A stretch of DNA of 64,000 bases from Clostridia bacterium (GCA_017504795.1 JAFVQM010000010.1:48440-112439), one strand, 5' to 3'. Shown: positions 38,125 to 47,399, counted from the first letter of the stretch. Translations and numbers: made by a program. The notes: generated by a model from the sequence alone, not told the origin.

Positions 38125-38712
38125 ATGAGAAAATCATACCTTGAAAGAAAAACCAAAGAAACCGATATTAAACTTTCTATCAACCTTGACGGTACCGGCG
38201 TTTCAAACATAAACACGGGTAGCGGTTTTTTAGACCATATGCTTACCTTGTTTTCAAAACACTCGCGCTTTGATTTAACCGTTGAGTGCAGTGGCGATAC
38301 TTGGGTTGATTTTCACCACACCGCCGAAGATATCGGCATAACCTTAGGGCTTGCATTTAAGCAGGCGCTAGGCGACAAAAAAGGCATCACCCGTTACGGC
38401 GATACCATACTTCCTATGGACGAGGCGCTTATTCTATCCGCAGTAGATATCTCGGGTAGAAGTTATTTGGGCTACTCATTAAAACCGCGCGCTAAAAAAG
38501 TAGGCGAGTTTGACGTTGAACTCGTAGAAGAATTTTTTATAGCCTTTACTCAAAACGCGGGGCTTAATTTGCACGTTACCCAACTTGCAGGCAAAAACAC
38601 CCACCATATATTAGAAGGTGCGTTTAAGTCGGTTGCAAGAAGTCTAAAATGTGCCGTTAAAATTGACGAAACTCTAAACGGAGAAATTCCGTCAACAAAA
38701 GGAGTTTTATAA
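38125..38712 (+). CDS. hisB: HisB, imidazoleglycerol-phosphate dehydratase
   Basis: A 195-residue, monofunctional dehydratase without a fused phosphatase domain. GSGFLDHMLTLFSKHSRF and FHHTAEDIGITLG contain the manganese-binding His/Glu ligands. No histidinol-phosphate phosphatase gene is seen anywhere in this operon. Confidence 0.96.
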   Translation: MRKSYLERKTKETDIKLSINLDGTGVSNINTGSGFLDHMLTLFSKHSRFDLTVECSGDTWVDFHHTAEDIGITLGLAFKQALGDKKGITRYGDTILPMDEALILSAVDISGRSYLGYSLKPRAKKVGEFDVELVEEFFIAFTQNAGLNLHVTQLAGKNTHHILEGAFKSVARSLKCAVKIDETLNGEIPSTKGVL

Positions 38713-39326
38713 TGGTAGTTATCGTTGATTACGGCGTTGGCAACTTATTCTCGCTAAAAAGTTCGTTCAAGGCTATCGGGGTTGACGCGATATGTTCAAG
38801 CGATAAAGAAGTTATAAAAAGCGCTGATAAAATTATTCTACCTGGCGTTGGCGCGTTTGAAGACGCGTCTTATAAACTCTTTTCGTCTGGGCTAGCGGAA
38901 GTCGTTATAAACCAAGCGAAAAAGGGCGTTCCGCTACTTGGAATATGTTTAGGAATGCAACTGTTATTTGATAAAAGTTACGAGTACGGCGAGCATAAAG
39001 GTTTGGGCTTAATTAGTGGCGGAATCCGCCCTATAAGTGACGTTTTACCCAAAAACCTTAAAATTCCGCACATAGGTTGGAACGCGCTTTCCTTTACTAA
39101 AAAGAGTAAAATTTTCAAGTACTTAAACGAGGGTGACTGCGTTTATTTCGTTCACTCATACTACGGTGCTAACTGTTTGGGTAGTGTTAGTGCAACAACC
39201 GAGTACGGCGCAACGCTAACCGCCGCGGTTGAAAACGGCAACGTTTACGGTTGCCAGTTCCACCCCGAAAAAAGTGGAGAAGTTGGGCTTAAAATATTAA
39301 AGGCGTTTTGCGAAAGTGAGGGGTAA
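38712..39326 (+). CDS. hisH: HisH, imidazole glycerol phosphate synthase glutaminase subunit
   Basis: A 204-residue class I amidotransferase. LGICLGMQLLFD holds the nucleophile Cys, and YGCQFHPEKSGEVG the His-Glu pair of the triad. It pairs with HisF to make IGP and AICAR; the AICAR re-enters the purine route encoded at the left of the window. Confidence 0.95.
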   Translation: MVVIVDYGVGNLFSLKSSFKAIGVDAICSSDKEVIKSADKIILPGVGAFEDASYKLFSSGLAEVVINQAKKGVPLLGICLGMQLLFDKSYEYGEHKGLGLISGGIRPISDVLPKNLKIPHIGWNALSFTKKSKIFKYLNEGDCVYFVHSYYGANCLGSVSATTEYGATLTAAVENGNVYGCQFHPEKSGEVGLKILKAFCESEG

Positions 39327-40046
39327 ATGAAGTTATTTCCTGCGATAGATTTATACGGCGGAAAGGCCGTTAGGCTTTATAAAGGCAATTATAACGAGAT
39401 GACCGTGTATAGCGACAATCCCGTAGAAATTGCGCTTGACTTTAAGCGCCAAGGTGCAAAATATATGCATATCGTTGACCTTGAAGGGGCTAAAACGGGC
39501 GGTACGCCCAACCTTGAAACCATTAAAAACATCATAGAAAACGTTGGTATTTTCGTTGAAGTTGGCGGTGGAATTAGAAGTTTAGAAGTAATAGATAAGT
39601 ACGTTCAAGCAGGCGCAAAAAGGGTAATTCTTGGAACTTCCGCAGTAGAAGATAGAGCGTTTTTGTTAAAGGCGCTAGAACTTTACGGCGATAAAATTGC
39701 CGTTGGCGTTGACATTAAAGACGGGTTCGTTGCAATAAAGGGGTGGACTGAAAAGTCTACGCTTAACGCTTTCGAATTTATGAAAGACCTTGAAAATATA
39801 GGCGTTAAAACGGTAATTTGTACCGACATTTCGAAAGACGGTGCTATGCAAGGCACTAACCACGACCTATACAAAAAACTTAGCGAAGAATTATCAATAA
39901 ACGTAATAGCGTCGGGTGGTGTTTCTTCGATAGAAGACGTTTCAAAACTTAAAAATCAAAACGTTTACGGCGCGATAATAGGCAAGGCTTATTATATAAA
40001 GGCGATTGACCTAAAAACCGCGATAGAGGTTGCAAATGATAACTAA
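39327..40046 (+). CDS. hisA: HisA, ProFAR isomerase
   Basis: A 239-residue TIM barrel. FPAIDLYGGKAVRLYKG carries the catalytic Asp of the first half, and TDISKDGAMQGTNHDLYKK the second-half Asp. IASGGVSSIEDV is the phosphate-binding loop. It starts right after the hisH stop and overlaps hisF. Confidence 0.96.
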   Translation: MKLFPAIDLYGGKAVRLYKGNYNEMTVYSDNPVEIALDFKRQGAKYMHIVDLEGAKTGGTPNLETIKNIIENVGIFVEVGGGIRSLEVIDKYVQAGAKRVILGTSAVEDRAFLLKALELYGDKIAVGVDIKDGFVAIKGWTEKSTLNAFEFMKDLENIGVKTVICTDISKDGAMQGTNHDLYKKLSEELSINVIASGGVSSIEDVSKLKNQNVYGAIIGKAYYIKAIDLKTAIEVANDN

Positions 40047-40797
40047 AAGAATTATTCCGTGTTTAGACGTGAAAAACGGCAGAGTCGTAAAAGGCGTTAA
40101 TTTTGAAGGCTTGTCTGACGTTTCGTCCCCCGTAGAACTAGGAAAGTTTTATAGCGATAACGGTGCGGACGAACTCGTGTTTTACGACATAACCGCTAGT
40201 AGTGACGGTAGAGCAATTTTTACCGATATATTAAAGGAAGTAGCATCTACCATATTTATACCGCTCACCGTTGGCGGTGGCATAAACACTTTGGGCGATT
40301 TTGATAGGGTGCTTAAATGCGGGGCGGATAAAGTATCTGTAAACTCTGGCGCAATTAAAAACCCAAACCTTATATACGAGGCCGCTAAGCGCTACGGCGA
40401 TCAATGCGTAGTTCTATCCGCTGACGTAAAAAGGGTAAACGGCAAGTTTACAGTTTTTGCAAAAGGCGGTAGAGAAAATACGGGGATGGACGCGCTTGAC
40501 TGGATAAAGCGTGGCGTAGATAACGGCGCAGGCGAGATAGTTCTTAACTCGATAGATACCGACGGAGTGAAAGGTGGCTTTGATATCGAAATGTTAAGTG
40601 CCGTTTGCGATATAGTTTCAGTTCCCGTAATCGCGTCTGGCGGTGCTGGAAATATAGGGCATTTCGTGGAACTTTTTAACACTTTACCAAAAGTTGACGC
40701 GGGGCTTGCCGCATCGATATTCCACTTTGGCGAAGTTAGTATTAAAGACCTAAAACAACAACTTAAATTAAACGGTATTCCCGTTAGAATTATATAG
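40036..40797 (+). CDS. hisF: HisF, imidazole glycerol phosphate synthase cyclase subunit
   Basis: A 253-residue TIM barrel paralogous to HisA. I use ATG 40036 ([20 protein letters not shown]). The catalytic Asp residues sit in CLDV and [26 protein letters not shown] binds phosphate. The start overlaps hisA by 11 bases. Confidence 0.96.
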   Translation: MITKRIIPCLDVKNGRVVKGVNFEGLSDVSSPVELGKFYSDNGADELVFYDITASSDGRAIFTDILKEVASTIFIPLTVGGGINTLGDFDRVLKCGADKVSVNSGAIKNPNLIYEAAKRYGDQCVVLSADVKRVNGKFTVFAKGGRENTGMDALDWIKRGVDNGAGEIVLNSIDTDGVKGGFDIEMLSAVCDIVSVPVIASGGAGNIGHFVELFNTLPKVDAGLAASIFHFGEVSIKDLKQQLKLNGIPVRII

Positions 40798-40807
40798 GAG
40801 AGAGAAT

Positions 40808-41458
40808 ATGATAAATATTGAAAATCTTAAATTTGACGAAAAGGGGCTTATTCCTGCAATAGTAGTTGACGCGATTTCTAAGGAAGTTTTAACCCTTGCT
40901 TATATGAATAAAGAAAGTTTGCAAATTACAATGGAGAAAAAACTCACTTGTTTTTGGTCTAGGTCAAGACAAAAACTTTGGCTTAAAGGCGAAACGAGTG
41001 GCAACTATCAACACGTTGTGTCTATCACTGCGGACTGTGATAACGACGCGCTTATGGTATTAGTAGAGCCTGACGGTCCTGCCTGCCACACGGGCGAAAA
41101 GTCTTGCTTTTTCAACCCCGTTTTTGAAAATGACGAACTTAAAGAGTTTTCTCTTAACGCTTTAATGAAACTTATCGAGGGTAGAAAGATAAACAAAACC
41201 GAAGGTTCGTACACAACTTATTTATTTGAAAAGGGACTTGACAAAATTCTTAAAAAAGTGGGCGAAGAGTGTACCGAAGTTATTATCGCCGCAAAAGCTA
41301 ACGACAAAAAGGAAACTATCTACGAAATTGCAGACCTTTGCTATCACACGCTCGTTCTTATGATAGAGCAAGGAATTAGCCTTGAAGATATCCACAAAGA
41401 ACTATCTTCACGCCACGTAATCGACAAAAAAGTAAAACAAGAAAAAATGACGAAATAA
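40808..41458 (+). CDS. hisI: HisIE, bifunctional PRA-CH / PRA-PH
   Basis: A 216-residue fusion. Residues 1 to about 110 are phosphoribosyl-AMP cyclohydrolase ([41 protein letters not shown]). Residues about 120-216 are phosphoribosyl-ATP pyrophosphohydrolase ([31 protein letters not shown]). It is the last gene of the his operon, directly before a terminator. Confidence 0.95.
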   Translation: MINIENLKFDEKGLIPAIVVDAISKEVLTLAYMNKESLQITMEKKLTCFWSRSRQKLWLKGETSGNYQHVVSITADCDNDALMVLVEPDGPACHTGEKSCFFNPVFENDELKEFSLNALMKLIEGRKINKTEGSYTTYLFEKGLDKILKKVGEECTEVIIAAKANDKKETIYEIADLCYHTLVLMIEQGISLEDIHKELSSRHVIDKKVKQEKMTK

Positions 41459-41460
41459 GA

Positions 41461-41487
41461 AAAAAGCGACCGATAGGTCGCTTTTTT
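41461..41487. terminator. his operon terminator (left copy of the duplicated sequence)
   Basis: AAAAAGCGACC and GGTCGCTTTTTT arms around GATA. It reads as a terminator in both directions. The same sequence recurs at 45124. Confidence 0.9.
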
Positions 41488-41495
41488 AGTGGTTT
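41461..41495 (+). repeat. 35-bp direct repeat, left copy
   Basis: Identical to 45124-45158, covering the terminator hairpin plus AGTGGTTT. The repeats bracket the HTH gene and the BspA-like gene; the HTH stop codon is read from its right edge. Confidence 0.85.
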
Positions 41496-41697
41496 AATTG
41501 TCTTTTATATACGTTATAATATCTTCAACGTTGCAGTCTAAAATCTCACATAAATCGTTTAGTTTAGCGGTGGTTATTCCACCGCCTTTTTTTATTCTAT
41601 CAATTGTTGCAGAACTAATACCGTATTTATAAATTAACGTATAAGTGGAAACGTTTTTCTTTTTTAACGTATCGAAAAAAGGTTTGTAAGATATCAT
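41494..41697 (-). CDS. small Cro/CI-type helix-turn-helix regulator
   Basis: A 67-residue protein taken from the start at base 41697 (MISYKPFFDTLKKKN); a longer frame reaches 41721. STYTLIYKYGISSATIDRIKKGGGI is the helix-turn-helix, and LNDLCEILDCNVEDII completes the five-helix domain common to YozG-like single-domain regulators. It diverges from the BspA-like gene and may control it. Confidence 0.8.
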   Translation of the reverse strand: MISYKPFFDTLKKKNVSTYTLIYKYGISSATIDRIKKGGGITTAKLNDLCEILDCNVEDIITYIKDN

Positions 41698-41725
41698 ACT
41701 TAAAGTATATATTATAATCATTTAC

Positions 41726-41754
41726 TTGACTATACTCATAAAAATGACTATAAT
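41726..41754 (+). promoter_or_regulatory. promoter of the BspA-like lipoprotein gene
   Basis: TTGACT at 41726-41731, 17-base spacer, TATAAT at 41749-41754. AAGGAGG at 41774-41780 follows. Confidence 0.78.
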
Positions 41755-41786
41755 AATATTATATATCAAGAATAAGGAGGCTATGT

Positions 41787-44700
41787 ATGAAATCTAAACT
41801 ACTCACAATTTTAACTTCCATTATGCTATTGTGTTTGTGTTTATTCACGCTAACTGCTTGTGAAGAAGACAGTTCGGACGGAAGCACAAGTGATAGCATA
41901 GATTATTCTAAATATGATTATTACGGAAATTATACGCTTGATATGCAGTTAACTATGGGAGAAATAGACCTTGAGTTACGTCTTAACAAAACAGGAACTT
42001 ATAATTTAGTTATGAGTGGACATCAAAACTATAACGTTTTTAACGTAACGGAAATAGGCAATTATTCTATGGAAAAATTTGCAAAACCACGTAAAACGGA
42101 AACAATGCAAGCAATTTACGAGTTAAAATTGACGCCAATTAAAAGCACTGGTTTTTATGAAAGTATAATAAATTTAAATAATATAGGATACGTTTCGCAA
42201 GTGCAATGTGCAAATTTATTATGGATTTATTATGATTTTTATAATGAAACCCCTACTTTATTTCTACAAAAAGAAACTGGTGAAGGACATAAGTTTTCGT
42301 TTGCGCCACTTTCATATGCGATAGAGTACTATGCGGAAGAAGGTGGAACAATTGAAGGCAATACGTTACAATCGGTTAAAGAAAACGAAAATGGTACTGA
42401 GGTCACCGCAGTTCCAAATTACGGCTATGCTTTTGCAAGTTGGAGCGATGGGGTTACCACAGCCACAAGAAAAGAATCAAACGTAAATTCTGACATAGAA
42501 GTAACGGCAAATTTTGTTGAGGCTTTGCCTAAATATACGCTCACATATACTTGTACGTACGGTGGAACTTTACAAGGCGAACTGTCTCAAACGCTATTTC
42601 AAGGTTTAGACGGAACAAAGGTTACAGCTGTTCCCAACAAAAGATTACATAGTGAAGATTATCCATATCAATTTATAGAGTGGAGCGACGGTGTAAAAAC
42701 TGCTGAAAGAACAGACCTTAACGTTCAAGACAATATGTCCGTAACGGCTATATTCAAACCACAGTTTAGGTATTATGCAGAAAATTGTAATGGTGGAAGA
42801 ATAGAAATTTCTACAGATACTGCAAATTATGCAAATAATTATACTGTAACTGCAACGGCAATAGCCGACGAGGGTTGGGTTTTCGTTGAGTGGAAAGACG
42901 GAGTAAAAACTGAAACTCGAACTGATGTGCTTACAAGAGATACAAGTGTTCAAGCAGTTTTTGCAAGAGAAATTAACGTAATTGCAACTACTGGTGGAAA
43001 AATTATAAATCGCGAAGAGGTAACTGCAGAACGTCAAATTACGTTGCATATAAAGCCACCAACAAACTTAGAGACAATTTATTACATACAAGCAATAGCT
43101 GACGAAGGATATAAGTTTGTTGGTTGGTCATCAAGCGAAAACGGGAGCTATATTGTTAATATCAACGAAACTGAAATGATTGATTTCTATTTTGATTACA
43201 ACACATATTATGCAATATTTGCTGTTAATGGCGAGCAAGGCGGTCAATCAGGAGGAATTAGCGGAGATAATAATCAAGAAGATGGAAATTCTGGTGCGAC
43301 TGAAGACGATAATCAAGATAACGCTACGCAAGACTATGAGTTAGAATACGTTTATAGTGAGAAATTGCAAGGTTATTCTGTTGCAGGAATAAACATGAAT
43401 AGTGAGAGTGAAACGCTTTATGACGTAACTATTCCCTCAACTTATCGTTCGGTTGCAGTTAAAGGAATAGATGATAATGCATTCGCATATTGCAGAGCAT
43501 TAAAAAGCGTAACGATAGAAAATGGTATAACAATTATAGGTTCTTCTGCGTTCTATTCTTGCGATTCACTTACGAGCGTAACTATAGGTAACGGTGTAAC
43601 AAGTATAGGTTCTTATGCGTTCGAGTATTGCGATTCACTCACGAGTATAGTAATCCCCGACAGTGTAACTAGTATAGGCAATAGGGCGTTCTATAATTGC
43701 GATTCACTTAAATATAACGTAAAAGACAATCTTAGATATTTAGGTAATAGTGAAAATCCTTATTTATACTTAGCAGGCACAACTTCAAACTCTATAACCA
43801 CTGCTACTATTGATAATAATTGTAAATTTATAGGTTCTTCTGCATTCTATAATTGCGATTCACTCACGAGTATAGTAATCCCCGATAGTGTAACTAGTAT
43901 AGGTGATTGGGCATTCGCTGATTGCACTTCACTCACTAGTATAGTAATCCCCGACAGTGTAACAAGTATAGGTTATTGTGCGTTCGATGATTGCGATTCA
44001 CTCACAAAAGTAAATTATTTAGGCACAATAGATAGTTGGGTTCAAATAGAGTTTGATGACGCTAGTTCAAACCCGATATATTATGCAGATAATCTATATA
44101 TAAATGACTTGCTTGTAGCAGAAGCGATATTAACGTCAGCAACAAAAATATCTAGTTATGCGTTCTATAATTGCGATTCACTCACGAGTATAGTAATCCC
44201 CGATAGTGTAACTAGTATAGGTGATTGGGCATTCGCTGATTGCACTTCACTCACTAGTATAGTAATCCCCGACAGTGTAACAAGTATAGGTTCTTTTGCG
44301 TTCGATTGGTGCACTTCACTTATGAGTGTAACTATAGGTAACGGCGTAACTAATATAGGTTATGAGGCGTTCTATTATTGCAGAAAACTTATAAGTATAG
44401 TAATTCCCGATAGCGTAACAAGTATAGGTTATGGTGCGTTCTGTTATTGCGATTCACTCACGAGTATAATAATCCCCGACAGTGTAACTAGTATAGGTGG
44501 TTCTGCGTTCGCTTATTGCGATTCACTCACGAGTATAGTAATCCCCGATAGTGTAACTAGTATAGGTGATTCTGCGTTCGAGTATTGCTATAAACTTGTA
44601 GAGGTAATAAATAATTCGTCTAATATAACGGTGGAAAAAGGCTCAGAGGATAATGGTTATTTAGGATATTACGCACTTTCAGTATTTAATAGTGGTGATA

Positions 44701-45044
44701 CTTACGTAAATAGATTTTCAACCAATAGTAACGGCTACGTTATTTATACTGAGGGTGAAGATAAGATTTTAGTTAAATACGTTGGTGAACAAACTGAGTT
44801 AACACTGCCAAATGATATAACTAAAATTCATCAATCCGCTTTCTATAATAACAACAAACTTACAAGTATAGTAATCCCCGATAGTGTAACGAGTATAGGG
44901 GATTCTGCGTTCTATGATTGCGATTCACTCACTAGTATTAAATATCGAGGAAGTCAGTCACAATGGTCGGCTATAAGCAAAGCTTCTGATTGGAACAGTT
45001 ATACAGGCAATTATACGATTACTTATAATTACACAGGCGATTGA
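41787..45044 (+). CDS. BspA-type leucine-rich repeat surface lipoprotein
   Basis: A 1085-residue exported protein. A lipoprotein signal peptide ends in LTAC with lipidated Cys25. A middle region (about residues 180-500) holds several units of the form VTAVPNYGYAFASWSDGV, the Listeria-Bacteroides/InlB-B type repeat. After a Gly/Asn/Asp-rich linker (about 500-535), the rest consists of LRR_5 units of 23 residues such as SLTSIVIPDSVTSIGDWAFADC. Such proteins mediate adhesion in gut and oral bacteria. Codon choice (AAT, GAT, TAT, AGT, ATA-rich) is unlike the neighbouring his and pur genes, pointing to transfer. There is no C-terminal sorting motif, consistent with lipid anchoring. Confidence 0.9.
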   Translation: MKSKLLTILTSIMLLCLCLFTLTACEEDSSDGSTSDSIDYSKYDYYGNYTLDMQLTMGEIDLELRLNKTGTYNLVMSGHQNYNVFNVTEIGNYSMEKFAKPRKTETMQAIYELKLTPIKSTGFYESIINLNNIGYVSQVQCANLLWIYYDFYNETPTLFLQKETGEGHKFSFAPLSYAIEYYAEEGGTIEGNTLQSVKENENGTEVTAVPNYGYAFASWSDGVTTATRKESNVNSDIEVTANFVEALPKYTLTYTCTYGGTLQGELSQTLFQGLDGTKVTAVPNKRLHSEDYPYQFIEWSDGVKTAERTDLNVQDNMSVTAIFKPQFRYYAENCNGGRIEISTDTANYANNYTVTATAIADEGWVFVEWKDGVKTETRTDVLTRDTSVQAVFAREINVIATTGGKIINREEVTAERQITLHIKPPTNLETIYYIQAIADEGYKFVGWSSSENGSYIVNINETEMIDFYFDYNTYYAIFAVNGEQGGQSGGISGDNNQEDGNSGATEDDNQDNATQDYELEYVYSEKLQGYSVAGINMNSESETLYDVTIPSTYRSVAVKGIDDNAFAYCRALKSVTIENGITIIGSSAFYSCDSLTSVTIGNGVTSIGSYAFEYCDSLTSIVIPDSVTSIGNRAFYNCDSLKYNVKDNLRYLGNSENPYLYLAGTTSNSITTATIDNNCKFIGSSAFYNCDSLTSIVIPDSVTSIGDWAFADCTSLTSIVIPDSVTSIGYCAFDDCDSLTKVNYLGTIDSWVQIEFDDASSNPIYYADNLYINDLLVAEAILTSATKISSYAFYNCDSLTSIVIPDSVTSIGDWAFADCTSLTSIVIPDSVTSIGSFAFDWCTSLMSVTIGNGVTNIGYEAFYYCRKLISIVIPDSVTSIGYGAFCYCDSLTSIIIPDSVTSIGGSAFAYCDSLTSIVIPDSVTSIGDSAFEYCYKLVEVINNSSNITVEKGSEDNGYLGYYALSVFNSGDTYVNRFSTNSNGYVIYTEGEDKILVKYVGEQTELTLPNDITKIHQSAFYNNNKLTSIVIPDSVTSIGDSAFYDCDSLTSIKYRGSQSQWSAISKASDWNSYTGNYTITYNYTGD
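43845..43974 (+). repeat. 130-bp perfect direct repeat inside the LRR region, copy 1
   Basis: Identical to 44163-44292, 318 bases downstream in the same frame; it spans nearly two 69-bp LRR units. The shared identity at silent sites points to recent duplication or gene conversion. Confidence 0.85.
44163..44292 (+). repeat. 130-bp perfect direct repeat inside the LRR region, copy 2
   Basis: Second copy of the 43845-43974 sequence. Recombination between the copies would delete 318 bp (106 codons) in frame. Confidence 0.85.
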
Positions 45045-45068
45045 TAAAGTAAGAAAATTTATCTAAGC

Positions 45069-45102
45069 AAAAAACGGCGGATTGAATAATCCGCCGTTTT
45101 TA
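45069..45102 (+). terminator. terminator of the BspA-like gene
   Basis: AACGGCGGATT and AATCCGCCGTT arms with a four-base loop, followed by a T-run. Confidence 0.88.
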
Positions 45103-45123
45103 ATATTTGTTGTACTATACATA

Positions 45124-45158
45124 AAAAAGCGACCGATAGGTCGCTTTTTTAGTGGTTT
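45124..45158 (-). repeat. 35-bp direct repeat, right copy, acting as SDR terminator
   Basis: Same 35 bases in the same orientation as 41461-41495. The hairpin AAAGCGACC/GGTCGCTTT here lies just past the stop of the minus-strand SDR gene and can end its transcript. Confidence 0.85.
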
Positions 45159-45164
45159 TATATA

Positions 45165-45998
45165 TTACTTTTTCTTTTTCTTAAATTCTTTCATACCGTT
45201 GGTGCTACCGCCGTCACAAAGCACGTCAACACCGGCAAGATAACCGTTTCTTTCGTCCGCTACGGTTGCAAGAGCGTAGCCGAGTTCTTCGGGTTTACCC
45301 ATTCTTTCTTCGGCTGAGAAGGGGATAAGCATACCGCCGTCTTCCTTTTCAAGGTTGCCCATATCGGTTGCAATAAGGCCAGGGCTAAGCGATACCACGC
45401 GGATACCTTTTAAGCCGTACTCAAACGCGCACTTTTTAGCGTACCAAACTACGAAATTTTTAGAAAGCGAGTAAGCAAAGCCTTTTTGTTGGTATTCGCC
45501 CTTTGCCATACTAGCGCGTTTAACGAGAGTTTTAACGAATTTATCTTCGTCAGTTTCCGCAAGGGCGTACGCCTTTTTAGGAATAATGAACGAAGGAAGA
45601 ATATACGCTGAGTTTGAAGAAACGTCAACGATAACGCTACCCGGTTTCATAACCTTTGAAAACTCTTGGTTAACGTACACCGTGCCGAGCGCGTTGATTT
45701 TAAGTATACCTTCGGGCGTGCCTTTCATTGCAGGAGATACGCCTGCCGAGTTGATTACGTTTTTAATTTCGCCAAGCGAGAGCGCGAATTCAACGAGTTC
45801 TTTAACGCTTTCTCTGCTAGACGTGTCACACGTTTTAGCGTAAGCGTCAAAACCTAACTCTTTAAGTTGTGCTACCGCACCTTCGAGTTTTGACATAGTT
45901 CTACCAGAAACTACGATAATTTTGTCTTTGGGCATAAACTTAGCGGCTTCAAAACCCATACCGCTACCGCCACCTGTTATTACACATACGTTTGCCAT
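45165..45998 (-). CDS. short-chain dehydrogenase/reductase (SDR)
   Basis: A 277-residue Rossmann-fold oxidoreductase. TGGGSGMGFEAAKF is the nucleotide-binding Gly motif, NVINSAGVSPA the NAG-type motif, and the YSLSK near residue 175 supplies the Tyr and Lys of the active site. LSPGLIATDMGN follows as usual. AAAGGAGAA precedes the start. Substrate unknown. Confidence 0.88.
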   Translation of the reverse strand: MANVCVITGGGSGMGFEAAKFMPKDKIIVVSGRTMSKLEGAVAQLKELGFDAYAKTCDTSSRESVKELVEFALSLGEIKNVINSAGVSPAMKGTPEGILKINALGTVYVNQEFSKVMKPGSVIVDVSSNSAYILPSFIIPKKAYALAETDEDKFVKTLVKRASMAKGEYQQKGFAYSLSKNFVVWYAKKCAFEYGLKGIRVVSLSPGLIATDMGNLEKEDGGMLIPFSAEERMGKPEELGYALATVADERNGYLAGVDVLCDGGSTNGMKEFKKKKK

Positions 45999-46025
45999 AA
46001 AAATTCTCCTTTCGTTTTTTATTTT

Positions 46026-46054
46026 AGTTTACCAAAATAGCCAAAACTTGTCAA
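46026..46054 (-). promoter_or_regulatory. promoter of the SDR gene
   Basis: Minus strand TTGACA (46049-46054), 17-base spacer, TAAACT (46026-46031). Confidence 0.72.
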
Positions 46055-46064
46055 TATCGGCGCA

Positions 46065-46096
46065 AAAAAAAGACTGAACGGAAGTTCAGTCTTTTA
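46065..46096 (-). terminator. terminator of the SGNH-like / cyclo-ligase operon
   Basis: AAGACTGAAC and GTTCAGTCTT arms with a four-base loop just past the minus-strand stop at 46099; T-run on the minus strand. Confidence 0.88.
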
Positions 46097-46098
46097 CC

Positions 46099-46815
46099 TT
46101 AAATAAGTTCTTTTACTAATTTTTTAGCAAGGGCGATTTCTTCTTCCGTAACTTCTTCGTCAAAATCGTTGAACGGAACGTTATCGATATCTTTGTTAAC
46201 TAGCATACCGTACCAAAGAAGCGCTACTGCGTATCTAGAAATGCCAAGCGAGATGTGGTGATTATCTCTATGCGTGTGGTTGATGCCCGCGTCAAACAAC
46301 TTTTGAATAAGTTTGCCAGATGGAATAATACCGTCTGCTTTTATATACTCTGCCATTTTGTTGTACGCGTCTTCAACCTTTTCAAACATTTCGGCGCTGT
46401 TTTTGAAGCCCATTGTTTCAAGCCTTGGCGAATCGTTGTGATATGCCCAAGTTTGATGAACGTAAATTTTAGATTCGGGGGAGTAGAGTTTAATAGTATC
46501 TTTAACAAGGTCTAAATACGGCTCGTAGTTTTCAAAGAAAGGCGATTCGTAACTTGCTTGTTGAACGGTAACAACGTCCCACCTGTCGCTTGCGAGTGCT
46601 TTTTGAATAGACGTTAAAAAGGATATATTCTCGCCGTCAACTTGAATATTATACGACTCTTTATTTTGTAAAATGTTAAGGTAATGATTATAGAGTGGGC
46701 AACCGCCGATATAAAGGTTAATAACCTTAATTTTATCGCCGTTAGATTTTGCTATTTCTCTTAAATACCTAGTTGCATCTTGCGAAAAACTGTTTCCGAT
46801 TGCTAAAATTTTCAT
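46099..46815 (-). CDS. DUF4886-type SGNH hydrolase-like protein
   Basis: A 238-residue protein. ILAIGNSFSQDATRYLREIA is the GNSFS block with the likely nucleophile Ser, VVTVQQASYESPFF is the middle block, and DNHHISLGISRYAVALLW holds a candidate catalytic His. This matches the DUF4886 family that I associate with the SGNH/GDSL fold. No signal peptide. It overlaps the cyclo-ligase gene by four bases; the functional link is unclear. Confidence 0.8.
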   Translation of the reverse strand: MKILAIGNSFSQDATRYLREIAKSNGDKIKVINLYIGGCPLYNHYLNILQNKESYNIQVDGENISFLTSIQKALASDRWDVVTVQQASYESPFFENYEPYLDLVKDTIKLYSPESKIYVHQTWAYHNDSPRLETMGFKNSAEMFEKVEDAYNKMAEYIKADGIIPSGKLIQKLFDAGINHTHRDNHHISLGISRYAVALLWYGMLVNKDIDNVPFNDFDEEVTEEEIALAKKLVKELI

Positions 46816-47357
46816 AAAATATCTCCTATAATACGGGTTGGCGTAATTATGATATCAAGCGGAACGTCCCACGAATTTGGGGTTAAACTATCTACCACTT
46901 GAAAGTCGTACGCAAGCCCTATTTTTATACAGTTTTTATCTTTTAAGAATCTATCGTAATAGCCCTTGCCGTAGCCTACGCGGTTTTTATTTTCATCACA
47001 CAAAAGTAGTGGAATAACTGCAACGTCAACCGATTTCATAACGGTATAGTAGGCGGGGGTTTTGCACCCAAAACGGTCAAGAACGAACTCGCTTGATTTG
47101 GGTATTGCAGAAATTAAATTTTCCCCGCTAATAAGCGGAAAGGCTACCGTTTTGCCTTGGGCGGTAAGGGTGGATATAATACCACTAGTTTCCACTTCGT
47201 TTTTTATTGAGTTATATATAAAAAAGTTAGACTTTTCACGGATAAAATCAAGGCTAAATAGTAAAGTTTCAACCTGTTTGCTCAACGAAATAACTTCGCT
47301 TTTACTAAGGCTTAGCCTTTGAGATTTTATCTGGTTTCGTAATGCGGATAAATCCAT
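46812..47357 (-). CDS. 5-formyltetrahydrofolate cyclo-ligase
   Basis: A 181-residue enzyme (YgfA/MTHFS family) that recycles 5-formyl-THF to 5,10-methenyl-THF. ALRNQIKSQRLSLSKSE at the N-terminus and VGYGKGYYDRFL, the ATP/Mg loop, are diagnostic. It complements the one-carbon folate flux through Fhs, PurN and AICAR transformylase. Confidence 0.93.
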   Translation of the reverse strand: MDLSALRNQIKSQRLSLSKSEVISLSKQVETLLFSLDFIREKSNFFIYNSIKNEVETSGIISTLTAQGKTVAFPLISGENLISAIPKSSEFVLDRFGCKTPAYYTVMKSVDVAVIPLLLCDENKNRVGYGKGYYDRFLKDKNCIKIGLAYDFQVVDSLTPNSWDVPLDIIITPTRIIGDIL

Positions 47358-47363
47358 AAAAAT

Positions 47364-47392
47364 ATTTTACATTAAAAGGGTGGTAATGTCAA
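47364..47392 (-). promoter_or_regulatory. promoter of the cyclo-ligase operon
   Basis: Minus strand TTGACA (47387-47392), 17-base spacer, TAAAAT (47364-47369). It lies very close to the start codon at 47357, implying an extremely short leader. Confidence 0.55.
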
Positions 47393-47399
47393 TTACTTA

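Noticed and set aside
42645-43049. 134-residue Cys/Ser-rich frame opposite the BspA-like gene
   Set aside because: Low complexity shadow of the repeat region, no ribosome binding site.
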